This document shows positions 10,644-18,922 of a stretch of DNA of 33,079 bases, piece after piece (position 1 is the first letter of the stretch; each line of letters starts with the position of its first letter). The notes beneath the pieces are model-generated. The model did no database searches and was not told where the DNA came from. It worked only from the letters and a program-made list of their open reading frames with translations. A program made the position numbers and the translations under genes. Source of the DNA: Mongoliitalea lutea (lineage in GTDB: Bacteria > Bacteroidota > Bacteroidia > Cytophagales > Cyclobacteriaceae); contig NZ_BMYF01000032.1 in the NCBI RefSeq assembly GCF_014652135.1, positions 426 to 33,504 on the forward strand, read 5' to 3'.

Positions 10644-12510
10644 CGTTAGATGCAATTGGTAAGCCTATAATAAATGTGGTTCCTGAATCCAAAGAGCTTT
10701 TTACTTTGAGGGAACCAGCGTTGGCTTGAATAAATTGTTTGACCAAGAACAGTCCCAAGCCAGAGCCTGCCTCATTTGCAGTGCCGGGTGTGCTCTGACT
10801 TGGATGGATGTTGGATTCTAATAATTTTCGGTTTTTTTCAGAGAGAGGTTGACCAAAGTTTTGTATATGGATTGCTATATGGTTGTTTTTGTTGGTATAT
10901 CTTATTCTGATTTCTTCATTAAAGGGAGAAAATTTTATTGCGTTATGAAATACATTTTGAAGAACAATTCGTAGCTGGTTTTTGTCTACCCAACAATTGG
11001 GGATATTTTCTTTTGCATGTCTGATGACGATTTGTTTCAATTGGATTTGATAATCAAATCGCTGGATTATGCTTGACATTTCTTCTTTGATATCTACTGA
11101 AGACGGGGAAGTTTGTAAACCTTCTAATTGCGATCTTGACCAATCTAGCAGATTGTTAAGCATGCGTTCTGTATGGACAACCTGTTGATACAGCATGTCT
11201 TTTCCTCTTTGCTTATCATCCTCTGAAAAAACATTTTGTTGTTCTAGCTCCATGAATTGTTTGATGGAGCTGAGGGGAGCTCTGAGATCATGGGAAAGGA
11301 TGGAGAAAAGCTTGTTTTTTGCCTGGTTGATATCGTTGAGAGAAGTATTTTGTAATTCAATTTGCTGTTTTTGGTCCTCCAAAATCATATTAGCCTTAGC
11401 TAGGTCACTGTTAAGCTTACTTTTTTGTTGGTTTTTGCTTATAATTATCCACGCGCCAATTACTAATATTGCAATAAAGATGACCAAAATCCAGGTGATT
11501 AGACTGTATAGATTGTTTTGTTTCTGAATTGAAGTTTTTTCCTGATTGAGTTTCAAATTCTCCGAATTAGCCAACTGAAGTTTCAAAAAATTGATTTCTG
11601 TTGCTTTTTCCCGGCTATACAGGCTATCGCCCATTTGCTTGTTGATTTTGGCAAATTCCAAAGCTTTGGCGTATTGTCCCAACTGTTCATACACTTGTGT
11701 AAGCACAGCGCTTGCACGCTGTTTGTCCCAAAATGCACCTACTAATTTTGCATTTATGTATCCCTGTTCTCCAAAAGTCACTGCTTGCTGCCAGGCTTCT
11801 TTTTTTATTAGAATCTCGGCCATACCGGTATTTGCAAAAGACAACTCCCAGTAATTAGATTCGATTGCTTGTCTTAGAACTTGTTGGTAGAGTTGTGAAG
11901 CATGTTCTAAATCGTTCAATTGGTAATGGATGTAAGCCAATCTATTTGTTGCCATCATTCCATGGATGTTATCGGACGTTTCAACCGACATTTTTATAGC
12001 CTTTTCCAATTGTTCAATAGCCTCAGGGAATCTTTCAAGTTCTGATAATCCCAACCCTAAGTTAAAATGGGTCCGGATCATACTTACGGAGTCCTGTACT
12101 TCATAAGAAAGTGCCAGGCATTTCTCCCAGTAATTCACAGCTGATTGGTAATTGTGTTGTGCTAATTCGATCAGGCCAAGCCCATTCATAGCCCTGATCA
12201 AATCTGTCTTTTGATTGATGGTATTTTCGAGAAGGGTATAGGCTTTTTTGTAATCTCCCATAGAGGCCACATAGCGTCCTGCTACATAGTTGTTGCCTGC
12301 TCTATGGAGGAGTATTTGTGCTTCAAAGTCAGTGAAAAGCCCCGACGCTTTTGCGGCTTGCTCTGCTTGATCAATGAAGTAGTGCGCAGAATCTACTGAG
12401 GTATAGCGTATTTCGATTCCTTTTTGGATCAGCTGGTCTACTTTTTCTTTTTGGGCAAAAGAATTCCAATAAAAAAAGACAAAAGAAATGGTTAGTAGAA
12501 ATACTCGCAC
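10588..12510 (-). CDS. TPR-repeat sensor histidine kinase
   Basis: This 640-residue protein is a two-component sensor of the Bacteroidota type. After a signal peptide (ending NSFAQ) it has about 300 residues of tetratricopeptide repeats in the periplasm. A single membrane span follows (YSLITWILVIFIAILVIGAW), then a coiled coil, then the kinase core. The H-box is LSHDLRAPLSS with the phospho-acceptor H407. The N-box (HNAIKFSP) and G-box (GSGLGLFLVKQF) of the HATPase domain are intact. No receiver or DNA-binding domain is attached and no response regulator gene is adjacent, so it is an orphan kinase whose partner lies elsewhere. Signal unknown; TPRs suggest protein contact. The start ATG at 12510 is supported by the signal peptide and an upstream -7 box on the minus strand. 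Confidence 0.88.
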   Translation of the reverse strand: MRVFLLTISFVFFYWNSFAQKEKVDQLIQKGIEIRYTSVDSAHYFIDQAEQAAKASGLFTDFEAQILLHRAGNNYVAGRYVASMGDYKKAYTLLENTINQKTDLIRAMNGLGLIELAQHNYQSAVNYWEKCLALSYEVQDSVSMIRTHFNLGLGLSELERFPEAIEQLEKAIKMSVETSDNIHGMMATNRLAYIHYQLNDLEHASQLYQQVLRQAIESNYWELSFANTGMAEILIKKEAWQQAVTFGEQGYINAKLVGAFWDKQRASAVLTQVYEQLGQYAKALEFAKINKQMGDSLYSREKATEINFLKLQLANSENLKLNQEKTSIQKQNNLYSLITWILVIFIAILVIGAWIIISKNQQKSKLNSDLAKANMILEDQKQQIELQNTSLNDINQAKNKLFSILSHDLRAPLSSIKQFMELEQQNVFSEDDKQRGKDMLYQQVVHTERMLNNLLDWSRSQLEGLQTSPSSVDIKEEMSSIIQRFDYQIQLKQIVIRHAKENIPNCWVDKNQLRIVLQNVFHNAIKFSPFNEEIRIRYTNKNNHIAIHIQNFGQPLSEKNRKLLESNIHPSQSTPGTANEAGSGLGLFLVKQFIQANAGSLKVKSSLDSGTTFIIGLPIASNVTHQKNASEKPAWQNVQA

Positions 12511-12583
12511 AGCTAATTAAAATTCAGGATCAAGTGATTTAGTGGCTAAATTCAAACATTTTATTGAAAATTGGAAGGGCTTG

Positions 12584-12591
12584 CAAAGGTA
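12584..12591 (-). promoter_or_regulatory. Minus-strand -7 box (TACCTTTG)
   Basis: Read on the minus strand this is an exact TAnnTTTG match, 73 bases upstream of the histidine kinase start. It lies in the 212-base divergent region shared with the permease gene. Confidence 0.5.
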
Positions 12592-12707
12592 TTTCTTGGA
12601 TTGAATCGAAATATCCAGTGTTTTTTAAGTGGAAAATTTAATATTCTGTCTAATATCCCCATTTTTACTATCGGAAATATTTTAATGAGTGGCCTTTTTA
12701 GGCGTCT

Positions 12708-12715
12708 TAATTTTG
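12708..12715 (+). promoter_or_regulatory. -7 box immediately before the permease ATG (TAATTTTG)
   Basis: An exact TAnnTTTG match ends 7 bases before the ATG at 12723. If used, transcription would begin at or next to the start codon, giving an almost leaderless mRNA. Confidence 0.45.
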
Positions 12716-12722
12716 TGATTGT

Positions 12723-14585
12723 ATGAGTGACTTATTTTACTTGGATCATTGGAACTGGGAATTGCTGTTGGTATTAGGCCTTCTTTTTTCAGCCATTATC
12801 ATGTTTATTCAAAATAAACCACGCATGGATGCCGTGGGAATGATCATGATTGCAGTTTTGCCTTTTACCGGGATTTTGAGTATTGATGAGGCATTGACAG
12901 GGTTTAGTGATCCAAATATTGTATTGATTGCACTTTTATTTGTCTTGGGAGAAGGGTTGGTGAGGACAGGGGTGGCACGTGATATTGGAGACTGGATTTA
13001 TAAAAAGGCTGGAAATCAAGAGATCAAACTATTAATGTTATTGATGGTGGCGGTAGCAGGCTTGGGTTCAGTGATGAGTTCAACCGCGATTGTAGCAATT
13101 TTTATCCCGGTAGTCTTGCGGATTTCCTCCAATACCGGTATTTCCCCAAGTAAGTTGATGATGCCTTTGAGTTTTGCGGCATTGATCAGTGGGATGATGA
13201 CCTTGATTTCTACGGCTCCCAATCTTGTGGTCAATTCGGAGTTGGTTCGCCAGGGGTTGGATGGGTTTTCTTTTTTCGCCATTACACCTTTTGGGGTTGC
13301 GATTTTGCTGATTGGGCTCGGTTATATGGTTTTTGCTCGCAAACTAATTCCTGATCGCTCTGCGGGTAAAAAAAGTAAAAAGAAGCGTCCTACGATCGAC
13401 GATTGGATAGAGAAATATAAGCTTAGGCAACGGCAATACCGCCTGGAAGTACAAGAAGCGTCTACCTTGGTAGGGATGAATTTTGATGCCTTGGATTTTT
13501 CAGAGCGTGGGCTACATTTGTTTGCTATTGAGCGCAAGGATAGACGGCAAACGGTTTTTCATCGTCCCAATAAACAGATGGCCTTGCAAGTGGGAGATGT
13601 ACTTCTGCTGGATGTGGCAGACCAAGGTGTGCAGCTTTCCAAATTCACCAAGCAGTATGGGCTTAAAAGGCTACTTCTGACCGATCGAAAGCGGTACATG
13701 ACGGATTTATCTCAAGAGTTGGGCATGACTGAAGCCATTATTCCAGTCAATTCACCCTTGGTAGGGCAGACAATTCATGATGCCCGGGTGCGTTCGGATT
13801 CGGGAGTGACTGTCCTAGGTTTGTGGAGAGCAGATGGTCTGATGGAAGATACATTTTTGGATGAGGAGATTAAGGTAGGGGATACCTTATTGATTGCTGG
13901 TTTTTGGGATGATATCAAGCGTTTTCAGCAAGATGATAGGTCCTACGTGGTCTTGTTGCATTTGCCGGCGGAGTTTGATGATAAGCTACCGGCGCATACC
14001 AAAGGAATCCAAGCAATTGTGATTTTGGCTTTGGTTGTTGGGGCGATGGTTACAGGAATAATGCCGAATGTGTTGGCTGTCTTGATAGGGACTTTATTGA
14101 TGGGGTTATTCCGAATCATTGATATGAATAGTGCTTACAATGCGATTTCCTGGAAGAGTTTGGTACTGATTGTAGGGATGATGCCTTTTTCTTTAGCCCT
14201 TCAACGAACAGGTGGGATTGAGTTAGCGTCAGATGCATTGGTGAGTTTGGTCGGGGACTCTGCTCCTAGGGTGGGTATTGGTGCCTTGTTTTTGATTACG
14301 GCCCTATTAGGCCTGTTTATCTCCAATACGGCAACGGCAGTCTTGATGGCCCCTGTAGCTATTTCCATGGCGATTGAATTGGGTGTTTCGCCTTATCCCT
14401 TTGCGATGGCAGTGACCTTGGCAGCTTCCTCTGCCTTTATGACCCCGGTATCTTCTCCGGTCAATACCTTGGTAGTAGCTCCAGGGAATTATGTATTTGG
14501 GGATTTTGTAAGAATGGGAGTGCCATTTACAATTTTGATTTTAATTTTGAGTGTTTTTTTGATCCCGGTGTTTTTGCCATTTTGA
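12723..14585 (+). CDS. SLC13-family permease with two RCK_C (TrkA-C) domains
   Basis: This 620-residue inner-membrane protein belongs to the SLC13/ArsB-like anion permease group, which imports sulfate, dicarboxylates or similar anions, usually with sodium. Transmembrane segments fill the first 200 and last 200 residues. The two re-entrant motif regions are visible as MSSTAIVAIFIPVV with ISTAPNLVVNS, and SNTATAVLMAPVAIS with MTPVSSPVNTLV. Between them lie two cytosolic RCK_C domains (about 236-320 and 325-410), each with the usual VGDTLLI-type strand, thought to sense ions or nucleotides. Substrate is not set by sequence; sulfate is one possibility for this RCK-containing subgroup. It is divergent from the sensor kinase, and starting later would remove the first membrane segment, so the ATG at 12723 is kept. 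Confidence 0.88.
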   Translation: MSDLFYLDHWNWELLLVLGLLFSAIIMFIQNKPRMDAVGMIMIAVLPFTGILSIDEALTGFSDPNIVLIALLFVLGEGLVRTGVARDIGDWIYKKAGNQEIKLLMLLMVAVAGLGSVMSSTAIVAIFIPVVLRISSNTGISPSKLMMPLSFAALISGMMTLISTAPNLVVNSELVRQGLDGFSFFAITPFGVAILLIGLGYMVFARKLIPDRSAGKKSKKKRPTIDDWIEKYKLRQRQYRLEVQEASTLVGMNFDALDFSERGLHLFAIERKDRRQTVFHRPNKQMALQVGDVLLLDVADQGVQLSKFTKQYGLKRLLLTDRKRYMTDLSQELGMTEAIIPVNSPLVGQTIHDARVRSDSGVTVLGLWRADGLMEDTFLDEEIKVGDTLLIAGFWDDIKRFQQDDRSYVVLLHLPAEFDDKLPAHTKGIQAIVILALVVGAMVTGIMPNVLAVLIGTLLMGLFRIIDMNSAYNAISWKSLVLIVGMMPFSLALQRTGGIELASDALVSLVGDSAPRVGIGALFLITALLGLFISNTATAVLMAPVAISMAIELGVSPYPFAMAVTLAASSAFMTPVSSPVNTLVVAPGNYVFGDFVRMGVPFTILILILSVFLIPVFLPF

Positions 14586-14759
14586 GTAAACTTACGTTAA
14601 GAGCTTTCTTTGATGTAGGGGATTATCAAGAAAAAAAGAAATTTGAAAATCAGTTGGTTAGGGTTAATTTGAAAAAATAGCTGTTTTTGTATTTGTAAAT
14701 TGTATGTTTACCCGTACATTTGCAATCCGTAAAGCAAGCAGATGTTTGCAATCGACTAT

Positions 14760-14846
14760 AGAGGAGTGGCAGAGTGGTCGATCGCGGCGGTCTTGAAAAC
14801 CGTTGTACCGAGAGGTACCGGGGGTTCGAATCCCTCCTCCTCTGCA
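14760..14846 (+). tRNA. tRNA-Ser (anticodon UGA)
   Basis: A complete cloverleaf is present. The acceptor arms AGAGGAG and CTCCTCT pair perfectly. The anticodon loop CTTGAAA holds TGA at 14794-14796. A class II variable arm (GTACC/GGTACC-type) is followed by a T loop TTCGAAT. G at 14844 is the discriminator base; the following bases are CA rather than a full CCA, so CCA must be added after processing. The 3' 13 bases recur at 14958-14970. Confidence 0.95.
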
Positions 14847-15049
14847 CAAAAAGGCTGAGCAAACGCTCAGCCTTTTTTGTTTGAGTCGTCGGGGCAGCCC
14901 TGCAACCTGGCCCCTCGCTAAATTGCTCCACCGGAGCAATTCTTCACGCTCGGTCCTCTCCTCCTCTGCATTCAAATGCTAAGTATTAGCTTGGCTTTTT
15001 TCATTTCGAGTCGTCGGGGCAGCCCTGCAACCTGGCTCGTCGCTAAATT
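14834..15049 (+). repeat. Tandem partial duplication of tRNA-Ser 3' end and tail
   Basis: The last 13 bases of the tRNA copy (14834-14846, CTCCTCCTCTGCA) recur at 14958-14970. A 42-base downstream segment (14883-14924) recurs at 15008-15049 with two mismatches, an offset of 124-125 bases. Between the repeats, the second unit holds a decayed terminator (stem GCTAA/TTAGC at 14978-14990, then T6). A 21-base palindrome (14921-14941, 9-base arms, loop ACC) lies at the end of the first unit. This looks like an ancient integration or slippage scar at a tRNA end. Confidence 0.75.
14849..14878 (+). terminator. Intrinsic terminator of tRNA-Ser
   Basis: A perfect 10-pair stem (14851-14860 with 14865-14874) with loop AAAC is followed by a T tract that is continuous with the stem. 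Confidence 0.9.
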
Positions 15050-15333
15050 CAATCCAAATTCACCTCATCCTTTCCAATTCCATTGATGTTCATCAGGCGG
15101 GAAATGGTATCATCCATTTCCTTGCAAAGTGCGATCATGCTTTGGATATTGCTGTCGTCTATGTCTTCGAAATGGGCATATTGAAATTCGAAAACGTCAC
15201 CGATTTCAAAAGCATCATTGATTTCCTTGAGATGGTTTGTCATCGCTAAACTTACAATACAGCCAAATACCTTTACCCTTGCTTCCCAAAGTTCATTGAT
15301 GCTGTTAATTAATTGTTCTCTGTATGTATCCAT
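15049..15333 (-). CDS. Hypothetical acidic small protein
   Basis: This 94-residue protein has no family that I recognise. It is acidic, mostly helical in character and has no membrane segment or signal peptide. Its stop codon begins at the very end of the second 42-base repeat behind the tRNA-Ser gene, so the duplication abuts it. It is the first gene of the accessory region and runs toward the tRNA. It could be an immunity- or chaperone-like helical protein, but nothing in the sequence decides this. Confidence 0.55.
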   Translation of the reverse strand: MDTYREQLINSINELWEARVKVFGCIVSLAMTNHLKEINDAFEIGDVFEFQYAHFEDIDDSNIQSMIALCKEMDDTISRLMNINGIGKDEVNLD

Positions 15334-15499
15334 TTTCTCTTGCTTGTTTCCGACATTGTTTCAACTGGGTACCTATTTGAAAGGAGCGGGCACCAAATGA
15401 TAAAGCAAAAAAAGTAAATGATTGATTATTAATATAGGTGTAACTATATATCTTGGTACTAAACTAATGGTAGGTACCTGCTTTTTATCAGGAAGTGCT

Positions 15500-16051
15500 T
15501 TATAAATATCTCCACGTGTATTTATATACTTTGGAATTATACCTTGGGTCTTCAGTAAGTTCGATTTTTTCAAGATGAATTTCACGATTTAAAAAATAAT
15601 TAATAAAATTTTCAAGAGTTTTCCATGGAAGGTTTAATATAGTGCCGCTTAGCGACTTGCCAATAGAATATTTATTGAATAATGGATTAAGCCTCGCAAC
15701 AAATAAGGCTGGCGTTCCATCTGGATCAATGTAAGAAATGTCTTCTTTATATTTAAAGTGAACATCTGCAATAAACCTACCTGAATAGTCGTACTCTCCT
15801 TCGGCAAGCTCTTTTCTTACATTGATTATTTTATAGAATCCTTCAATCATTGCCTGAGGTGAAGATGCAAAGGTATGAAAGTCTTCATTAGTGTAGTTTT
15901 TTGTCCCCACTGAGAGCATCAAGTAACCCTTATTTGTGGTAACATCGATTGGTTCTGGTTTTGTCATCCAAGTACCTAAATAGTAATAGAGGGTTTGGCC
16001 ATCAACCACTTTTGTAGGACAATTTGAAAGGTCAATATTCATAATGATCAA
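15500..16051 (-). CDS. Hypothetical protein
   Basis: I do not recognise this 183-residue protein. It appears soluble, rich in aromatic residues and beta-strand patterns (YYYLGTWMTKPEP, YSGRFIADVHFKYK), and has no signal peptide or catalytic motif. The frame opens MIIMN, so translation may begin at 16051 or at the second ATG at 16042. It lies between the tRNA-Ser scar and the Zorya-like unit, divergent from the latter. Its base composition is AT-rich, as in the genes that follow. It may be cargo of the island with no defence role. Confidence 0.65.
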   Translation of the reverse strand: MIIMNIDLSNCPTKVVDGQTLYYYLGTWMTKPEPIDVTTNKGYLMLSVGTKNYTNEDFHTFASSPQAMIEGFYKIINVRKELAEGEYDYSGRFIADVHFKYKEDISYIDPDGTPALFVARLNPLFNKYSIGKSLSGTILNLPWKTLENFINYFLNREIHLEKIELTEDPRYNSKVYKYTWRYL

Positions 16052-16350
16052 AAACTATTGGTTGCAAGGTTAAATCTGTTTTCAATAATTATTCAAGATC
16101 ATTTATACTGTAAATGATTTAAATACATTTGTATGTAATTTACAATTATCTACTCTTATTCCAAGCTTTAGATATTGAAAGATTCTACGTAAATACAATT
16201 AGCAAATGTCATACGTTATCACTTATCTACAAAAACCGACACTTTTGGTCTATTTTGCTACGCTTACTCAATTTACAATTTTTAAAAATTATTTTTTAGT
16301 ACTTTTCACTTTAGTTTGTAGAACAATGTAAAGAAGTTGTAAAGTAAAAA
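16052..16350. other. AT-rich divergent intergenic region before the Zorya-like unit
   Basis: This region separates the minus-strand hypothetical gene from the plus-strand membrane and Zorya-like genes and must contain promoters for both. I found no exact TAnnTTTG box; the nearest on the plus strand (CTATTTTGC near 16252) has one base too few between TA and TTTG. No open frame or repeat stands out. Confidence 0.5.
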
Positions 16351-16707
16351 ATGGAAGAAAACCAAAAGAAATGTCCCTTCTGCGCAGAGCTTATCAATCG
16401 GGATGCTATCAAGTGCAAGCACTGTGGGGAGTTTTTAGATAGTAGTTTAAGACAAGCAAGGAAAACAGAAAGTCAGGTATTTATTAACGCTACTCAAGAA
16501 CGGAAATGGAGTCCAGGAGTAGCTGCACTCTTAAGCTTTATAATTCCAGGTGCTGGGCAGATGTATAAAGGAAATATTTTTACAGGCCTTGTTTGGCTGA
16601 TTTTTGTAATAATTGGTTACATGGCACTCGTGCTACCCGGAATAATTCTTCATCTGATTTGTATTATTTCGGCAACCTCAGGAGATCCTAATCGTGATGG
16701 TGGTTAA
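16351..16707 (+). CDS. Zinc-ribbon plus TM2-domain membrane protein
   Basis: This 118-residue protein joins an N-terminal zinc ribbon (CPFC at residues 8-11 and CKHC at about 23-26) to a TM2-type pair of membrane helices. The TM2 signature is visible as SFIIPGAGQMYKGN followed by a long hydrophobic hairpin. TM2 proteins of this kind are widespread and of unknown function. It stands 38 bases before the ZorA-like gene on the same strand and shares its AT-rich composition, so it may be part of the same transcript. Canonical Zorya units do not include such a gene, so it could be an accessory or a bystander. Confidence 0.8.
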   Translation: MEENQKKCPFCAELINRDAIKCKHCGEFLDSSLRQARKTESQVFINATQERKWSPGVAALLSFIIPGAGQMYKGNIFTGLVWLIFVIIGYMALVLPGIILHLICIISATSGDPNRDGG

Positions 16708-16745
16708 AAATGATCAATTAATTCTTTTAAAAAATTATTTTATCG

Positions 16746-18170
16746 ATGGATAATTATCAATTATTTATAGGCGCACTATTTCTTGCTTGGATTATTGTTT
16801 CGGTTAGGTTAATGCTAACCATTCGTAAGACTAAAGATATTCATTCAGTAAATCCATATTTATATGATTCTATACCAAGCGTCTTTACAACTTTAGGGGT
16901 TTTAGGGACTTTTTTAGGTATTTATATCGGTTTAATGGATTTTGATGTTAATAATATCAATGAAAGTATACCTCTTCTTTTGGAGGGTTTAAAAACTGCA
17001 TTCTTGACCTCTATTATAGGAATTGTTTTTTCAATAGGTTTTGGGAAGGCATCAAAATTGATTTACGGAAAGATTGAATCTAACCAACCTCCTAAGCCTT
17101 CTGATGAAATCTCAGCGCTCAATGAAATTTTAATTGCTATTAAAATAGGGCATGATAAAAATCAAGAGGCATTTAAATCCCTTCAAGCTGCTATCAATGG
17201 AGAAGGTGATGAATCATTGGCAACACATCTCACAAAAATCAGGAATCAAAACTCGGATTTATTAAAAGAGACTGAAAGCCAAAAAACTGCCTTTGACAAA
17301 ATCCAGAAATCCTTAGGAGGAGATGGAGAGACGAGTTTATTGACGCAGCTTCAAAAGTTGAGGTCCGAGCAAAATGAATATTCTCAGGCTAACAAAAAAA
17401 GCATTGAATGGATCATTGAGTCCATGGGTAAAAACAATAAAGTTATCGAGGAGAAATTCAACGAGTTCGCGGTTCTATTGGCTAAAAACAATACAGAGGC
17501 GCTTGTCGATGTCATGAAGAAAGCGACAGAAGAGTTTAATAATCAAATGTCAGCATTGATCAATAAACTCGTTCAAGAGAATTTTGCAGAGCTCAACAAC
17601 AGTGTTAAAATGCTGAATCAATGGCAAATGGAAAATAAAGAAATGATTGCCAAGTTGACTGATCAGTTTAAGGGGGTGTCTAATGATTTCTCAATTTCTT
17701 CAAATGCCTTGAAAGAAGTAACCCTAAACACGTCTACGCTAACGGACAAAAACAGTCAGTTGGCACAAATAGTAGATTCACTCAAGAAGGTAATGGTGGA
17801 CGATAAGAAGTTCTCTGAGATTACCACTAAAATTGCTGATACAGTAGAAACCCTAAAAACGAATACAGAGGCATTTGATGCGACTACTCAGCAGCTCAAT
17901 CAATGGGTCAAGAAACAACGTGATTTCTCGGACAGTGTGGCCAAACTCCTTGTTAAACTTGAAGAGGTCGAGAAAATCAAAGATATCAACGAAGTGTTTT
18001 GGAAGAACCTGAAATCTCAGTTAAACGACGGTGTAAGTATTATAGAAAAGTCCATTAAAGATTTAGACAATGAAGTTCAGGAGATTCATGGTCATTTCTA
18101 TACCAAGCTTAATGATACCTTCCAAAATCTGGATAATTTGATCCAACGAGTAATGGCTCAATATAGATAA
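16746..18170 (+). CDS. zorA: ZorA-like MotA/TolQ/ExbB proton-channel protein with coiled-coil tail
   Basis: In Zorya defence, ZorA forms an inner-membrane pentamer around ZorB, makes a proton-driven motor and sends a long helical tail into the cytoplasm to signal phage invasion. This 474-residue protein fits. It has a first membrane helix (about 5-24), then the MotA/ExbB channel motif (SIPSVFTTLGVLGTFLGIYI) and a third helix (LKTAFLTSIIGIVFSIGFG), ending near residue 105. About 360 residues of charged, Gln/Lys-rich coiled coil follow. The tail is shorter than in the larger ZorA proteins I know. The next gene is a ZorB-like OmpA protein 11 bases away. A flagellar or Ton role is unlikely given the long tail and the nuclease downstream. 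Confidence 0.8.
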   Translation: MDNYQLFIGALFLAWIIVSVRLMLTIRKTKDIHSVNPYLYDSIPSVFTTLGVLGTFLGIYIGLMDFDVNNINESIPLLLEGLKTAFLTSIIGIVFSIGFGKASKLIYGKIESNQPPKPSDEISALNEILIAIKIGHDKNQEAFKSLQAAINGEGDESLATHLTKIRNQNSDLLKETESQKTAFDKIQKSLGGDGETSLLTQLQKLRSEQNEYSQANKKSIEWIIESMGKNNKVIEEKFNEFAVLLAKNNTEALVDVMKKATEEFNNQMSALINKLVQENFAELNNSVKMLNQWQMENKEMIAKLTDQFKGVSNDFSISSNALKEVTLNTSTLTDKNSQLAQIVDSLKKVMVDDKKFSEITTKIADTVETLKTNTEAFDATTQQLNQWVKKQRDFSDSVAKLLVKLEEVEKIKDINEVFWKNLKSQLNDGVSIIEKSIKDLDNEVQEIHGHFYTKLNDTFQNLDNLIQRVMAQYR

Positions 18171-18181
18171 TCTCAAAAACT

Positions 18182-18922
18182 ATGTCACTTACCAAAAAAG
18201 GCTCCAAATCAGAAGAAAGTAACTGGGTTTCCTTCTCTGATATCATGACAGGGTTGATGGTTATTTTCATGTTTATAGCCATTTCCTACATCTTGGAAGT
18301 TCAAAAAAAACAGGGGGAAAGGGATGAGCTTTTTGAAGAATTTCAGGCAACAAAAGAAAGTCTTTACAATTCCTTAGACAGTGCTTTTCGGGAAGATTTT
18401 AATAAATGGAAAGTAGAACTGGATAAAGATCTTTCTATTAAGTTCACAAACCCGGATGTTCTTTTTGCATCTGGACAAACGGAAATCAGGCCGTATTTCA
18501 GAGAGATCTTAGATGAATTCCTGCCCGTGTATTTTGAGATTGTGTTACAGGATAGGTATCGTGATAAAATTTCTGAAATCAGAATAGAAGGACATACAGA
18601 TCAAGTACCCGCTTACAACTTTGATACAGATCCATACATTGGCAATATCAAGTTGTCCCAGCTACGATCTGCTCAGGTATTGAAATATTTTAGAAATATG
18701 GACTTCTTTCACTCCCTTCCTGAGGAATCCGTTCAGTTGATACAGTTTTGGTTGACTGCTAATGGTCTTTCGTATGGGCGTACATTGGATGATAATAAAA
18801 ATCTAACAAGTGAAACTGGCTTGCCAGTGAATAACGAGTTTTCTCGTAGAGTAGAATTTAGGATTGTCACGACCAGTGATAAACTTGTAGAACGGGTTAT
18901 TCAAGAGCTTTCAGGAAGATGA
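18182..18922 (+). CDS. zorB: ZorB-like OmpA/MotB peptidoglycan-binding protein
   Basis: ZorB is the stator-like partner of ZorA: a short cytosolic N-terminus, one membrane helix with a proton-binding Asp, and a periplasmic OmpA domain that grips peptidoglycan. All are visible in these 246 residues. WVSFSDIMTGLMVIFMFI has Asp20 placed as in MotB. A short linker follows, then an OmpA-like domain with FASGQTEIRP, RIEGHTDQVPA, LSQLRSAQVLKYF and the closing RRVEFRIV. The gene is 11 bases after the ZorA-like gene, and its stop overlaps the next start in an ATGA, so the three genes are translationally coupled. Confidence 0.82.
   Translation: MSLTKKGSKSEESNWVSFSDIMTGLMVIFMFIAISYILEVQKKQGERDELFEEFQATKESLYNSLDSAFREDFNKWKVELDKDLSIKFTNPDVLFASGQTEIRPYFREILDEFLPVYFEIVLQDRYRDKISEIRIEGHTDQVPAYNFDTDPYIGNIKLSQLRSAQVLKYFRNMDFFHSLPEESVQLIQFWLTANGLSYGRTLDDNKNLTSETGLPVNNEFSRRVEFRIVTTSDKLVERVIQELSGR

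Noticed and set aside
15373-15585. 70-residue minus-strand frame with a hydrophobic C-terminal stretch
   Set aside because: It overlaps the end of the 183-residue gene in another frame and has no supporting start or family. The hydrophobic stretch comes from AT-rich intergenic sequence.
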